In this document: positions 47,028-56,900 of the stretch, piece by piece
How the letters are laid out: each line of letters opens with the position of its first letter
How positions within the stretch are numbered: the first letter of the stretch is position 1
Assembly: GCF_014694405.1 (NCBI RefSeq)
Contig: NZ_JAAUWV010000004.1
Location: forward strand, 154,733-218,732
Length of the DNA stretch: 64,000 nt
Reading direction: 5' to 3'
DNA from: Pseudoalteromonas sp. S16_S37
GTDB lineage: Bacteria; Pseudomonadota; Gammaproteobacteria; Enterobacterales; Alteromonadaceae
Made by a program: the position numbers and the translations under genes
Notes under the pieces: generated by a model
Told to the model about the DNA's origin: nothing
What the model saw: the letters and a program-made list of their open reading frames with translations, nothing else
Database searches by the model: none

Positions 47028-47708
47028 ATGAGCGAGATAATTGATTTACTGCAGCATCGCCAATGGCTATGGCAAGGGTGTGAGCAGACTCAATCCTTTG
47101 AGCGCGTGAGTACAGGTATTAATTTACTTGATGAACAGCTACATGGCGGCTTACCTCAACAAGGGGTGGTTGAAATACAATCGCCAAGTGGTATTGGCGA
47201 GTTACAGCTTTGGTTGCCTTATTTGCAAGCAAAAAAAGACTTAACCGTATTTATTAATCCACCGGCTCATGTTAATGCGCATCAGTTATATCATTTGGGT
47301 TTTGATAATAAACAGCTGTTACTCATTCAACCAACATCCGCCAAAGAAGCGCTTTGGGCCAGTGAGCAATGCTTAAAAAGTCATGCCTGTAGTAGTGTAT
47401 TATTGTGGCACAACACATTAGCAATATCGCAAGCAAAGCGATTGCAGCTTGCCTCAGAGCAAGGCGGAGCCTCATTGTTTTTATTCCGCTCTATTAATGA
47501 ACAACATTTTTCATTACCTGTAGCGTTATGCTTAGAATTATCAGCCCATAAACAGGGTATGGCAGTCAAAATCAAAAAACAAAAAGGGGGCTGGCCTAAA
47601 AGTACCTTTGTACTTAATTTAGCTGATTATTGGCCTCAATTGGCGCCTGCACCTATAGAAAGCAATAATGTGATGCCTTTTCCATCTGCATTTCGGATAG
47701 CTAAATGA
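47028..47708 (+). CDS. imuA: Translesion synthesis accessory protein ImuA
   Basis: A 226-aa RecA/SulA-like protein of the ImuA-ImuB-DnaE2 mutasome. ATG 47028 is chosen since an upstream in-frame TTG (47013) lies almost against the LexA box. STGINLLDEQLHGGLPQQGVVEI matches the RecA-like opening, here in two parts, but the P-loop is degraded (SPSGIGELQLWLP), typical of ImuA. The C-terminal KKQKGGWPKSTFVL is a family feature. It overlaps imuB by four bases (ATGA) and is SOS-controlled. Its partner polymerase DnaE2 lies 6 kb downstream rather than next to imuB. Confidence 0.9.
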   Translation: MSEIIDLLQHRQWLWQGCEQTQSFERVSTGINLLDEQLHGGLPQQGVVEIQSPSGIGELQLWLPYLQAKKDLTVFINPPAHVNAHQLYHLGFDNKQLLLIQPTSAKEALWASEQCLKSHACSSVLLWHNTLAISQAKRLQLASEQGGASLFLFRSINEQHFSLPVALCLELSAHKQGMAVKIKKQKGGWPKSTFVLNLADYWPQLAPAPIESNNVMPFPSAFRIAK

Positions 47709-49108
47709 CGTTATGGCTATATATTCACTTTGAGCACTTGCAGTTAGATAGTTTGCTTTCAGAGCAAAGTAATCTTGCTATTGTAGTGGTAAATAGCCAT
47801 ACAAATCAGGTTATGCAGGCGTCTCATCGCGCATTACAAGCAGGTATTAAGCTGGAGATGGGATTAGCCAGTGCTGCGAGTTTGTGTGAAAACTTGCAGG
47901 TAGTTGCCTATGATGCGTTTTTAGAGAACGCGAAATTAGAAGAAATCGCAAGCTGGCTGTACTTAGTGACGGCCGATATCAGTTTGTTTCCACCCAATGG
48001 CGTCGTGCTAAAGGTTACTAACATGTTGTCTTTGTACAAAAGCTTAGATAGCTACTGGCAACATGTTCAAAATCATTTAGCTGATCTAAAGCTCAGCTAT
48101 CGCTTTGCAACGGGTTACTCGGTGCTTGGTGCAAAATTACTTGCGCAGGGTAACAAAAACCTTGTTACTGATAATATTCAAGCATTAATGCAAGAGATTA
48201 AAACCTTTAATTTACAAAGCACAGAGTTGTCTCAAAGTACATGTGAAAAGTTACAGCGAGTGCGTATAACAACAGTGGCGCAATTACTGGATATCCCTAT
48301 TGCAGATTTAGCCAAACGATTTGATATTGAACTGGTGCAATATATAGGGCGCCTTAAGGGCGAGTTGCAGCATCCGTTAACTTATTATGTTCCTGCTTTG
48401 GTGTTTTCTCGCCAGTTAACTCTGCTCTATGAACTTGAAAACTTACAGTGGTTAGCAAAACCATTGGATAAGTTGTTACAGCAACTTGAGTTGTTTTTAA
48501 GGCGTCGGAATAAACTTGCCATGCAAATTATTTTAGAGTTGCAATTAAGGGACGAACAGCCAATTTTGCTGCAAGTGGCAACAGCGCAAGGTGAAGGCTC
48601 TGCACAAGCTTGGCAATCACTTCTAGAGTTAAAGCTTTCTAATATTAATTTGTCGGCACCAGTGCAAGCTATCACATTATCGGTAAAAGATTTTTTGGAT
48701 AATCGATATGAGAGTCAGTCTTTTTTTGAGCAAACAAGCGGTGGAATAAACGCCGCGGAGTTGATTGCAAGACTGCAGGCTAAATTAGGTGAACAGACGG
48801 TATCTGGTTTTGAAGTTTATGCTGATCTTCGGCCTGAGCGCTCATTTTTTACAAGTCAGCCTTTACCTGAGAGCGCTAAGTTACAGCGCAGACCAAAGCA
48901 GCAAAGACCAAGTATGTTGTTGCCCTATGCCGTTCCTTTACAAGAGAAAATAAGCATTTACTGGGGCCCTGAAAGGGTATGTACTGGCTGGTGGGATAAT
49001 TATATTGTTGAGCGAGATTATTATATTGCTCGCAATGAGCAAGGTCAGTGGTTATGGGTTTACAAAGAGTCATCACAACGCTGGTTTGTACACGGGTTGT
49101 TTTGCTAG
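47705..49108 (+). CDS. imuB: Y-family polymerase-like protein ImuB
   Basis: A 467-aa Y-family (DinB/UmuC-like) protein serving in known systems as a non-catalytic hub linking DnaE2 to the beta clamp. It opens with LWLYIHFEHLQLD, where active Y-polymerases have an acidic FxDxDxFFA motif; the catalytic carboxylates are missing, as is usual for ImuB. The helix-hairpin-helix region (VRITTVAQLLDIPIADLAKR) and little-finger domain follow. The C-terminus has the ImuB motif block ISIYWGPERVCTGWWD and RDYYIARNEQGQWLWVYK. It is co-transcribed with imuA. Confidence 0.9.
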   Translation: MTLWLYIHFEHLQLDSLLSEQSNLAIVVVNSHTNQVMQASHRALQAGIKLEMGLASAASLCENLQVVAYDAFLENAKLEEIASWLYLVTADISLFPPNGVVLKVTNMLSLYKSLDSYWQHVQNHLADLKLSYRFATGYSVLGAKLLAQGNKNLVTDNIQALMQEIKTFNLQSTELSQSTCEKLQRVRITTVAQLLDIPIADLAKRFDIELVQYIGRLKGELQHPLTYYVPALVFSRQLTLLYELENLQWLAKPLDKLLQQLELFLRRRNKLAMQIILELQLRDEQPILLQVATAQGEGSAQAWQSLLELKLSNINLSAPVQAITLSVKDFLDNRYESQSFFEQTSGGINAAELIARLQAKLGEQTVSGFEVYADLRPERSFFTSQPLPESAKLQRRPKQQRPSMLLPYAVPLQEKISIYWGPERVCTGWWDNYIVERDYYIARNEQGQWLWVYKESSQRWFVHGLFC

Positions 49109-49148
49109 GTACTTTTGCTCTGAGTGCATAGGGTTACAATATTCAACT

Positions 49149-49185
49149 GGAGGTGTTAAATGACATCCTGTTATTTAACACCTCC
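49149..49185. repeat. 13-bp perfect inverted repeat between imuB and deacetylase genes
   Basis: ggaggtgttaaat (49149-49161) and atttaacacctcc (49173-49185), 11-base loop, between convergent genes. There is no T run on either side, so it may stop transcription poorly but would fold strongly in either transcript. Confidence 0.6.
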
Positions 49186-49200
49186 AAAAGGAAGACTATT

Positions 49201-49941
49201 TTATGACTTATGCACTCTTCGGTCTTCGTAGGCACTAAAGCTCTTTTGATAAAAACGCAGTGGCCACGTGTGATAAGGGATAAACACTCTAGGCAAGGTG
49301 AACAAATCAGAACAAGTACCATCGTAGTTAGCTCTGCCACGGATAGTTGTTGTGGCTGTTTTGTAACTGGCGGCTTTCACTTGCTCGATATTCTTGTGGT
49401 TAAAGTGACCATACGGGTAGCAAAAGTCTGATACTTCAGTTTGAAACATGTTTTCAAGAGCCAGCTTGCAACCAACGATTTCTTCATAGGCATCTGGTTC
49501 ACTGATTTTGTCCAAATGCACGTGGTTTTTAGTATGTGCGCCGATATCTTGTCCATAGTTAAGCCATTGTTTTATTTCTTGCTCATTCATCAATGGATTT
49601 GAGTCTATGTTTTTATGCTTATCCCAAATATTGTGTTGTCCAATTAGATCACTCACAACGTATAACGTGGAGCTAAAACCTAGACGCTGTAGCAATGGGG
49701 CTGCATGGGTTAAATTGTTTAGGTACCCATCATCAAAGGTTAGTCCTACCACTTTGCCTTGCTTTTCACCGCGAAGGTAAGGAGCCAACTGCTTCATACT
49801 CAGTGCTTTGTAGCCAAGTAACTTAAGCATTTTCATGTGGTTACAAAAACGTTTAGGAGGAACATGTATACTGCGCAGCACTGTGCCTTTTTTCTTTATT
49901 GCTAAGCTGTGATACATCAAAATGGGAATAGCTTGGGTCAT
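49201..49941 (-). CDS. Polysaccharide deacetylase family protein (NodB-like)
   Basis: A 246-aa CE4-type hydrolase removing acetyl groups from N-acetylated sugars. The metal-binding Asp lies in LTFDDGY (69-72) and the two His ligands in GAHTKNHVHL (His136, His140); CYPYGHFNHKN is motif 3. It has no signal peptide, though IPILMYHSLA is typical of deacetylases anchored or acting in polysaccharide synthesis. Its start overlaps the glycosyltransferase stop by four bases, so both work in one envelope-glycan modification unit. The substrate is unknown. Its insertion point separates imuB from dnaE2. Confidence 0.85.
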   Translation of the reverse strand: MTQAIPILMYHSLAIKKKGTVLRSIHVPPKRFCNHMKMLKLLGYKALSMKQLAPYLRGEKQGKVVGLTFDDGYLNNLTHAAPLLQRLGFSSTLYVVSDLIGQHNIWDKHKNIDSNPLMNEQEIKQWLNYGQDIGAHTKNHVHLDKISEPDAYEEIVGCKLALENMFQTEVSDFCYPYGHFNHKNIEQVKAASYKTATTTIRGRANYDGTCSDLFTLPRVFIPYHTWPLRFYQKSFSAYEDRRVHKS

Positions 49942-50843
49942 ATTACTTTCGTTCTTGAAGTTGCTTTAGGTGACTGAGTGAGTTTAGCGAACTTTTCTGA
50001 TAAAAATGCCGCTAACGTTCTACGCAATCGAAGTTTAGGATAATACTGTAATTGAGTGTCAAATTCATAGTGTCCGTAATTGGCAAAAAACGCATCAATA
50101 TTCGTTTGAGCAAAAGACTTTCTGCCTTTATGAGAATAATGATGTACATCATTTTTTCCTTCAATCAACGCCCCCTCATTGCCTAGCACTTGTGACATGG
50201 CAAATTGTTCTACTGTTCTTACCGTCGGTGCCCACTGATGTAAAGCAACCAAAAGTTGATCGGCTTTATCTATTAGCGTACGTTTGCTGGCGGTAATGCC
50301 GACCATGAGCGAGCCCCACATATGGTATTGGTGTGATATTTGATAGCTCACGTCCCCTTCAAGTTTAATAGGGGATTGATAGGACTCTCTATATTCGGTA
50401 AATTGTTTTTTTGTCAATGGTCCTTCATCCAAAAACATTAATGATAGATTGACGTTGATTTTATCAAACAATTCATTGATATCTTTAGTGAAATAAGTGT
50501 CAGTATCTAACGCTAGAATTTTGTCATTGGCACCAAGGTGTAAATTGTCAATCGCATGAGCGAGAGCTCGGTTTTTAATTCGATAATGGTAGCGGTTATT
50601 TAGTGACCAATCGAGCTTTAAAGTTGGTGTAATAGTAAAATGTGTCACTGGGTAGTTGGCAAAAAAGTCGGGCTTTTCGCTGACAACAACGACTTCAAGT
50701 TGATGACTATTTTTACAATGATGAAGCACCGACAGAATGCTGGTTTTTACTCCTTGGTAATAGAGTAAGTCATCTCCATATGCGACATACAGCAACACCT
50801 GTCTTAATTGACTGTGTTGCCTTTCCTTATATTGACTTGACAT
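49938..50843 (-). CDS. Glycosyltransferase-like protein (GT-A fold, DxD)
   Basis: A 301-aa cytoplasmic protein. A Rossmann-like start (QVLLYVAYGDDLLYYQGVKTSIL in two strands) is followed by KILALDTDTYF with the DxD metal/nucleotide-sugar motif (Asp113, Asp115). RIKNRALAHAI before it and the LEGDVSYQISHQYHMWGSLMVG and EQFAMSQVLG segments after it resemble GT8-like or capsule-type transferases. I cannot assign a CAZy family by eye. It is first gene of a two-gene operon with the deacetylase (4-base overlap), which supports surface-polysaccharide work. Confidence 0.65.
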   Translation of the reverse strand: MSSQYKERQHSQLRQVLLYVAYGDDLLYYQGVKTSILSVLHHCKNSHQLEVVVVSEKPDFFANYPVTHFTITPTLKLDWSLNNRYHYRIKNRALAHAIDNLHLGANDKILALDTDTYFTKDINELFDKINVNLSLMFLDEGPLTKKQFTEYRESYQSPIKLEGDVSYQISHQYHMWGSLMVGITASKRTLIDKADQLLVALHQWAPTVRTVEQFAMSQVLGNEGALIEGKNDVHHYSHKGRKSFAQTNIDAFFANYGHYEFDTQLQYYPKLRLRRTLAAFLSEKFAKLTQSPKATSRTKVI

Positions 50844-51167
50844 GGTTATTTGGTTCCTTTTCCTGATCCTTAAATTAGCCCATATATTTTTGACAAAAAA
50901 ATGACTACTGAAGTGATAAGAGGGCTAACTCTGTGAATAAGCGCTTAGTAGCGCGGCAGAATTTTAAAACTTTGGTATGTATAAAAGTATTTATAAAACG
51001 TAAAAAAGTGTAGGGTATAAAAAAGGTACAAAGGAAGCCGCAATCGAATGAGAGTTATTGGTTAAAAGTTAATATGTCTTAAAATACGTTGCTGTTAGCA
51101 AGTAGCTGTAGGGTTGTTTGCTAAGTGATTTGGCAGCAGCGTTTTGACGCTACTGCCATTCGCTCGG
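50844..51167. other. Gap between glycosyltransferase and TonB receptor genes
   Basis: 324 AT-rich bases, holding the promoter of the glycosyltransferase-deacetylase operon and the 3' hairpin of the receptor gene. I see no coding frame or operator. Confidence 0.5.
51131..51158 (-). terminator. Hairpin after the TonB receptor gene
   Basis: A 12-bp stem tggcagtagcgt / acgctgctgcca (one mismatch) with a 4-base loop on the minus strand, ten bases after the receptor stop. No T run follows, so termination strength is uncertain. Confidence 0.5.
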
Positions 51168-53696
51168 TTAGAAGCTAAAGGTAACTTTAGCGTAGTAAGT
51201 CATGCCATCAAAACCATACGGTAGGGCACGCAGTGGATAACGCATTGCGCCGTTAGTGATAAAGTTAAGCACTTCATCTTCGCCAAGTTCGTCGGGTGTT
51301 TCATCAAATAGGTTGTCGATACCGGCAGAGATATTGATGTTATCGTTAAGCTGATAGCCCACGTTTACATCAACCAAAACAGCAGACTCAACCACACTGG
51401 TATCTTGCCAGTCATTGGTTGGTGATAGGAAATCAGGTAACACAATGTGTTTACCAGCAAAGTAACTCACTTCAGTTTTACCAAAGTAGTTAAATCTAAG
51501 CAATGAGCTCCATTTGTCTTGCTGATAATCAAAAGTAAGCGTAGCACGCTCTTGCGGCTGTCCGTGAGTTAAGAAAGAGCGTCTTTGCTCATCAAGTACG
51601 ATACTTTCAGGAATACCTTGTGGCGCATTTACTTTATCGATCTCAGTCTTATTTTTGTTTGCAGCAAACGTAATATCAAGCGCGCCGCTTGCAACATCTA
51701 CAGAATATGACGCGATTAAATCAACCCCTTTGGTAGTGGAGTCAAGCGAGTTTGAGAAGAAGTTACCTTGCACCGCTCCCGTTGCATTGAGTGCCGCATT
51801 GGCAGCTGGGAAGTTTTCAAGCTCGTCGCTGTTCACGCCAATAAAGCTACCTAGATTGATACGGTCATAAATCTTGATTTGATAAAAATCTAACGTAACA
51901 GACAAATCATTACTCACATCCCAAGCAAAACCTAAGTTGTAGTTATCGGATGATTCTAGTTTAAGTCCATCAACGCCTAGCGCTGCTGGGAATGGAGAAC
52001 CCGCTGTAGCGGTGTAAGAGGTTGCTAATGAGCCATCGCCACCTAAAGTAGTAGTAAATGCGGTATAGCCAGATTGCTGCAAAGACGGGGCTCTAAAGCC
52101 TGTAGAAGCCGCTGCACGTACAGCAAAGTCTTCGGTAACTTCATAGCGAGTTGCAAGCTTCCAAATGGTGTCATCATTAGAGTTCGACACGTCTTCATAA
52201 CGAAGCGCAGCGCTGACTAGCCAATCTTCATTTAACAGGGTTTCAGCTTCGATATAAATTGCATGGCTTGAGCGGTCAGCTTTGTTTGCTGCATCCGGTC
52301 TAAGCCCTTGATAAGCTTGAAAGCCACAGTCGGCAAATACATCTGGATTGATAACCGATGGGAATGAGCTATCGGCATTAGCTGTACCACATGCATAAGA
52401 GGCTATTTCACCCGGTACAATTTCGTAGTTCTCTTTACGATACTCGGCACCAATTGACAAATAAATGGGCTCACCACCTGCAACATCAATAATGCCATTG
52501 ATATCTAAGTTTGTGGTCCATTGGTCGAATCTGAAACCACCCGAATAGCCCCCTTTAGGGCCTGCATTGTTAGCAATATCTTGTGCGGAAGCATTGGGGT
52601 TTTGGGCTAAATACTGGGCAGCATACGACGCATTGATGGTGTTTGATGACGAATAATCATATTGGTTTTCACCATACACACTGGAGAAGTCAAAATTCCA
52701 ATCTGGGCTAATTTCACCTTTAAAACCAACTGCAAAAGATAAGTCTTCTGCTTCATTATCGATTCTCGGTAAAAAACCGTCTGGGTAGACTTGCGGTACG
52801 TTTCGTTCCGCGCGGTTGAAGTCACGATAAAAACCGTTACCAAATGCTGTACGATTCGAAAAACCAGCAAATGAGTAAAGCTCATTTTTACCCATAGGTA
52901 AGGCTGCGTTATAAAACAGCGAAATAAATTCACTATCTGAGTTACCTTGTCGCCAGCGAACGTCTTGTGATAACTCTCCAGGCTCAACAGTTGAAGAGCC
53001 ACCAGTATCACGTTGCGCTCGGTTTGTACCATCGGCATCACGGTATTCTAGAGAGAAGTTGATAAAGCCGCCTTCGTTGCCAATATCAAAACCGCGGTTT
53101 AAACCAAGTGAGTAAGTGTCGCCATCACCTTCACCTGTTGAACCAGCTTGTACAAAACCGGTAGTAACACCGGTGCTGTCGTTCAGCGATAAGTTGATAA
53201 CCCCAGCAATGGCGTCTGAGCCATAACGAGCTGCAGCACCATCTCTTAATATCTCAACATTTTTTAGTGCCATTAACGGGATAGAGTTCATGTCAGTACC
53301 CGCAGCGCCAGCGCCGACTGTACCAGATAAACCAAAAATGGCTTGTGTGTGACGGCGCTTACCATTGATAAGCACAAGCGTTTGATCTGGTTGTAAGCCT
53401 CTTAATGTTGCAGGGCGAAATAAATCTGATCCATCGGAGACTTGTGTACGGCTAAAGTTAAAAGAGGGCGCGATAGACTGCAAGCTTTGCCCAAGTTCAG
53501 TAAAGCCACCTTTGTTTAGCTGATCGGTGTCGAGTATGTCAATCGGAGAGGTCGACTCAGTGGCTGTTCGGTTAGAAACTTTTGACCCCAATACCGAGAT
53601 CGTTTCGATGTTTTTATCATTGGCTTGCTGTGCCATAGCCGCAGAACTGGCTAACAGTGCCAGCGCTATTGGAGAGAGTTTAATAGATCCTGTCAT
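51168..53696 (-). CDS. TonB-dependent outer-membrane receptor
   Basis: An 842-aa receptor with a signal peptide ending near AMA-QQ (residue ~22). The TonB box region is ETISVLGSKV. The plug domain has IDILDTDQLNKGG, RGLQPDQTLVLINGKRRH and RDGAAARYGSDAIAGVINL (~149). The rest is a 22-strand barrel ending in YYAKVTFSF, with the C-terminal Phe needed for barrel insertion. NIDNLFDETPDE is the usual TonB C-domain motif. The ligand is unknown; no siderophore-synthesis or degradation genes adjoin it directly. It is divergent from dnaE2 and part of the minus-strand block splitting the SOS cassette. Confidence 0.92.
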   Translation of the reverse strand: MTGSIKLSPIALALLASSAAMAQQANDKNIETISVLGSKVSNRTATESTSPIDILDTDQLNKGGFTELGQSLQSIAPSFNFSRTQVSDGSDLFRPATLRGLQPDQTLVLINGKRRHTQAIFGLSGTVGAGAAGTDMNSIPLMALKNVEILRDGAAARYGSDAIAGVINLSLNDSTGVTTGFVQAGSTGEGDGDTYSLGLNRGFDIGNEGGFINFSLEYRDADGTNRAQRDTGGSSTVEPGELSQDVRWRQGNSDSEFISLFYNAALPMGKNELYSFAGFSNRTAFGNGFYRDFNRAERNVPQVYPDGFLPRIDNEAEDLSFAVGFKGEISPDWNFDFSSVYGENQYDYSSSNTINASYAAQYLAQNPNASAQDIANNAGPKGGYSGGFRFDQWTTNLDINGIIDVAGGEPIYLSIGAEYRKENYEIVPGEIASYACGTANADSSFPSVINPDVFADCGFQAYQGLRPDAANKADRSSHAIYIEAETLLNEDWLVSAALRYEDVSNSNDDTIWKLATRYEVTEDFAVRAAASTGFRAPSLQQSGYTAFTTTLGGDGSLATSYTATAGSPFPAALGVDGLKLESSDNYNLGFAWDVSNDLSVTLDFYQIKIYDRINLGSFIGVNSDELENFPAANAALNATGAVQGNFFSNSLDSTTKGVDLIASYSVDVASGALDITFAANKNKTEIDKVNAPQGIPESIVLDEQRRSFLTHGQPQERATLTFDYQQDKWSSLLRFNYFGKTEVSYFAGKHIVLPDFLSPTNDWQDTSVVESAVLVDVNVGYQLNDNINISAGIDNLFDETPDELGEDEVLNFITNGAMRYPLRALPYGFDGMTYYAKVTFSF

Positions 53697-53920
53697 AACT
53701 TTTTACTACTCTGTTGATGTTATAATGTAATCGTTTTTAAGTAGGCCAGAAAGTGGCATAAAAAAAATGCCAATGCAATGATTTTGTTGTGAAAAACGAT
53801 AAGCCATTAGTCATATAAAATACTAATGAGTTTAAGATTGAGCTTTTAATCAATAACATAACGCTTATTTGCGATTGGTCATTTGGAAGGGATATTTGAT
53901 CTTTCCAGTAAAACCTAGGA

Positions 53921-53940
53921 TACTGTTTGAATGTACAGTA
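53921..53940 (+). promoter_or_regulatory. LexA (SOS) box of dnaE2
   Basis: tactgtttgaatgtacagta is a perfect CTGT-N8-ACAG operator, 16 bases before the dnaE2 ATG. It shares 18 of 20 bases with the imuA box. Confidence 0.92.
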
Positions 53941-53955
53941 TTTGCTTTTAGTCAT

Positions 53956-56900
53956 ATGCGTTACGCCGAATTATTTTGTCAAAGTAACTTCTCGTTTTTA
54001 CAAGGCGCGTCACATCCTGAAGAGCTGGTAAAGCAAGCCGATTTTTTAGCTTACGATGCCATCGCTATTTGTGATGAGTGTTCGGTTGCGGGGGTGGTAC
54101 GAGCCCATCGCGCTATAAAAGAAAATCAGCTGTCGGTAAAACTCATTGTCGGGAGTGTGTTTGAGTATCAAACATTAAAGTTTGTGCTTTTATGCCCCAA
54201 TCGACAAGCCTATGCTGAACTTTGCCGCGTTATTAGTAATGCTCGAAAGCGCTGCGAAAAAGGTAAATATGAGTTGGACTTATGGGATCTGATGTCGATA
54301 AAACATTGCTTAATTATTTGGTTACCAACTTTAGGGGCGCAGGATAATCATTGGGGAATGTGGTTGAAGCAATATCACCCCCAGCGAGTTTGGCTTGGTT
54401 TACAACGACATTTATTAAACAACGATAGGGCTTACATCTCGCACTGTGAGCAACTTGCAAAACAGTATGACTTACCAATTACCGCCTGTGGTGGAGTACT
54501 AATGCATGTTGGGGAGCGGCAAAAGCTACAGCATACTTTAACTGCTATTCGCTATAACTGTGCGGTGAGCGAATTAGGCGAAATGTTAATCTCAAATACA
54601 GAGCGCTCACTGCGTAGTAAAGCAAAGTTAAGTAAATTGTTTAAGCCTCAGTGGCTAAACGCCACTTTTGAGATTGCAAGTCGATGTACATTTGATTTAG
54701 ATAGCTTGCAATATGAGTACCCAAGTGAGCTGGTGCCTAAAGGTCACAGTGCTATGAGTTATTTACGTTCCTTGGTTAAAAAGGGCGAGCAAAAGCGTTT
54801 TCCTGACGGGGTACCTGACGATATCGCCGCACTGATTGAAAAAGAATTGTCATTAATTGAGTCACTCAACTATCCGTATTTTTTCTTAACGATTCATGAT
54901 GTGGTGATGTTTGCCAAGCGCCAAGGGATCTTGTATCAAGGGAGGGGATCAGCGGCTAACTCGGTGGTGTGTTATTGCTTAGAAATCACGGCGGTAGATC
55001 CACGGCAGATCTCAGTATTATTTGAGCGCTTCATTAGTCAAGAGCGCAATGAGCCCCCCGATATTGATGTGGACTTTGAACACCAACGTCGTGAAGAGGT
55101 GATCCAATACATTTATCACAAGTACGGTCGCGAGCGTGCTGCGCTGGCTGCAACGGTGATCACCTATCGCTTTAAAAGTGCAGTACGAGATGTGGGTAAG
55201 GCATTGGGTATGGATAGTACTCAGCTAGATTATTACATCAAGCAAGTTAATCGCCGCGACAAAGCGCTGTCGTGGCAAACACAGATCAGCGAATTGGGGC
55301 TTGATGCAAGCTCGTATCAGGGGCAACTGTTTATTGAACTAGTTAATGAAATATTAGGGTTTCCGCGACATTTATCTCAACATGTAGGTGGCTTTGTTAT
55401 TTCGGCTGGTCCGCTGTATGAGCTAGTTCCGATAGAAAATGCAGCAATGGATGCACGAACCGTGATCCAGTGGGATAAAGATGACCTAGAAACCCTATCT
55501 TTGCTAAAAGTCGATATTTTGGCTTTGGGCATGCTAAGTGCAATTCGCAAGTCATTTGATTATATTCATCAGCACTTTAATTATACTTGGCGTATTGCTG
55601 ATATAACCCGCTTAGGCGACGATCCGCAAGTGTATAAAATGCTGCAAAAGGCCGACACTGTAGGGGTGTTTCAAATTGAGTCGCGCGCACAAATGAGTAT
55701 GCTGCCTAGGTTAAAGCCGAGTTGTTATTACGACCTAGTGATACAAATAGCCATTGTACGACCTGGGCCTATACAAGGTGGCATGGTGCATCCGTTTTTA
55801 CAGCGCAGAAGTGGTACTGAGCAAATTAGCTATCCATCGGAGCAAGTTAAATCGGTACTTGCTCGCACACTAGGTGTGCCGATTTTTCAAGAGCAAGTGA
55901 TTAAGCTGGCAATGGTCGCTGCAGGTTTTAGTGGCGGCGAAGCCGATAAATTACGTCGAGCTATGGCATCGTGGAAAAAAACCGGCGAACTTATGCAATT
56001 TAAAAGCAAGTTGCTCGATGGTATGCAGCAAAGGGGTTATTCACAAAGCTATGCAGAGCAAATATTTGCACAGATCTGCGGATTTGGTGAATATGGCTTT
56101 CCTGAAAGCCATTCTGCGTCATTTGCAGTACTTGCTTATAGCTCTGCGTGGCTAAAGTATTATTTTCCTGCCTTTTTTTACACGGCATTGTTGAATAGCT
56201 TACCGATGGGCTTTTACAGTGCATCGCAATTATGCCAAGACGCCCAGCGTCATGGGGTGGCGATTTTGCCTGTATGTATCAATCATTCTAATTATGATCA
56301 TGAGGTCATTGAGCAACACGGCACGTTTGCTATCCGCTTGGGTTTTAGGCTAGTAAAAGGCCTTAGTAGCGACACAATTAAAACTCTGCTTGCACAGAGA
56401 CCTCAACAAGGCTACGTCAATATTGAACAGATACGCATGTTTGGTGTAAGTAGTACGAGTTTAGAGAAACTGGCATCGGCTAATGCGCTATCTTGTTTTG
56501 CTGGTGGTCGTTATAGCGCCCGCTGGCAAATTATGGATAAAGAGAGCGAACTGCCACTGTTTAGCTATGTTAAGGATGGCGATGATATTCAAGAGGAAAT
56601 GGCGCCATTTGGCGAAGGAGAAGCACTAGATAACACTCTAGAAGATTATGCTGCGACGGGTCTTACTCTTAATAAACATCCGATCACACTGCTAGATGAA
56701 GCAAATCGTTTAGGGCGCTTTACTCGTCAGGTTGAGCTTGCGCATATCAAGAACCAACAGTTAGTTACAGTAATAGGGCTGGTCACTGGCAAACAAGCGC
56801 CGGGTACTGCTGCTGGTGTCACCTTTTTTACCCTTGAAGATGATACGGGCAATATTAATGTAGTGGTGTGGACGGCAACCGCTAGAGCACAAAAACAAGC

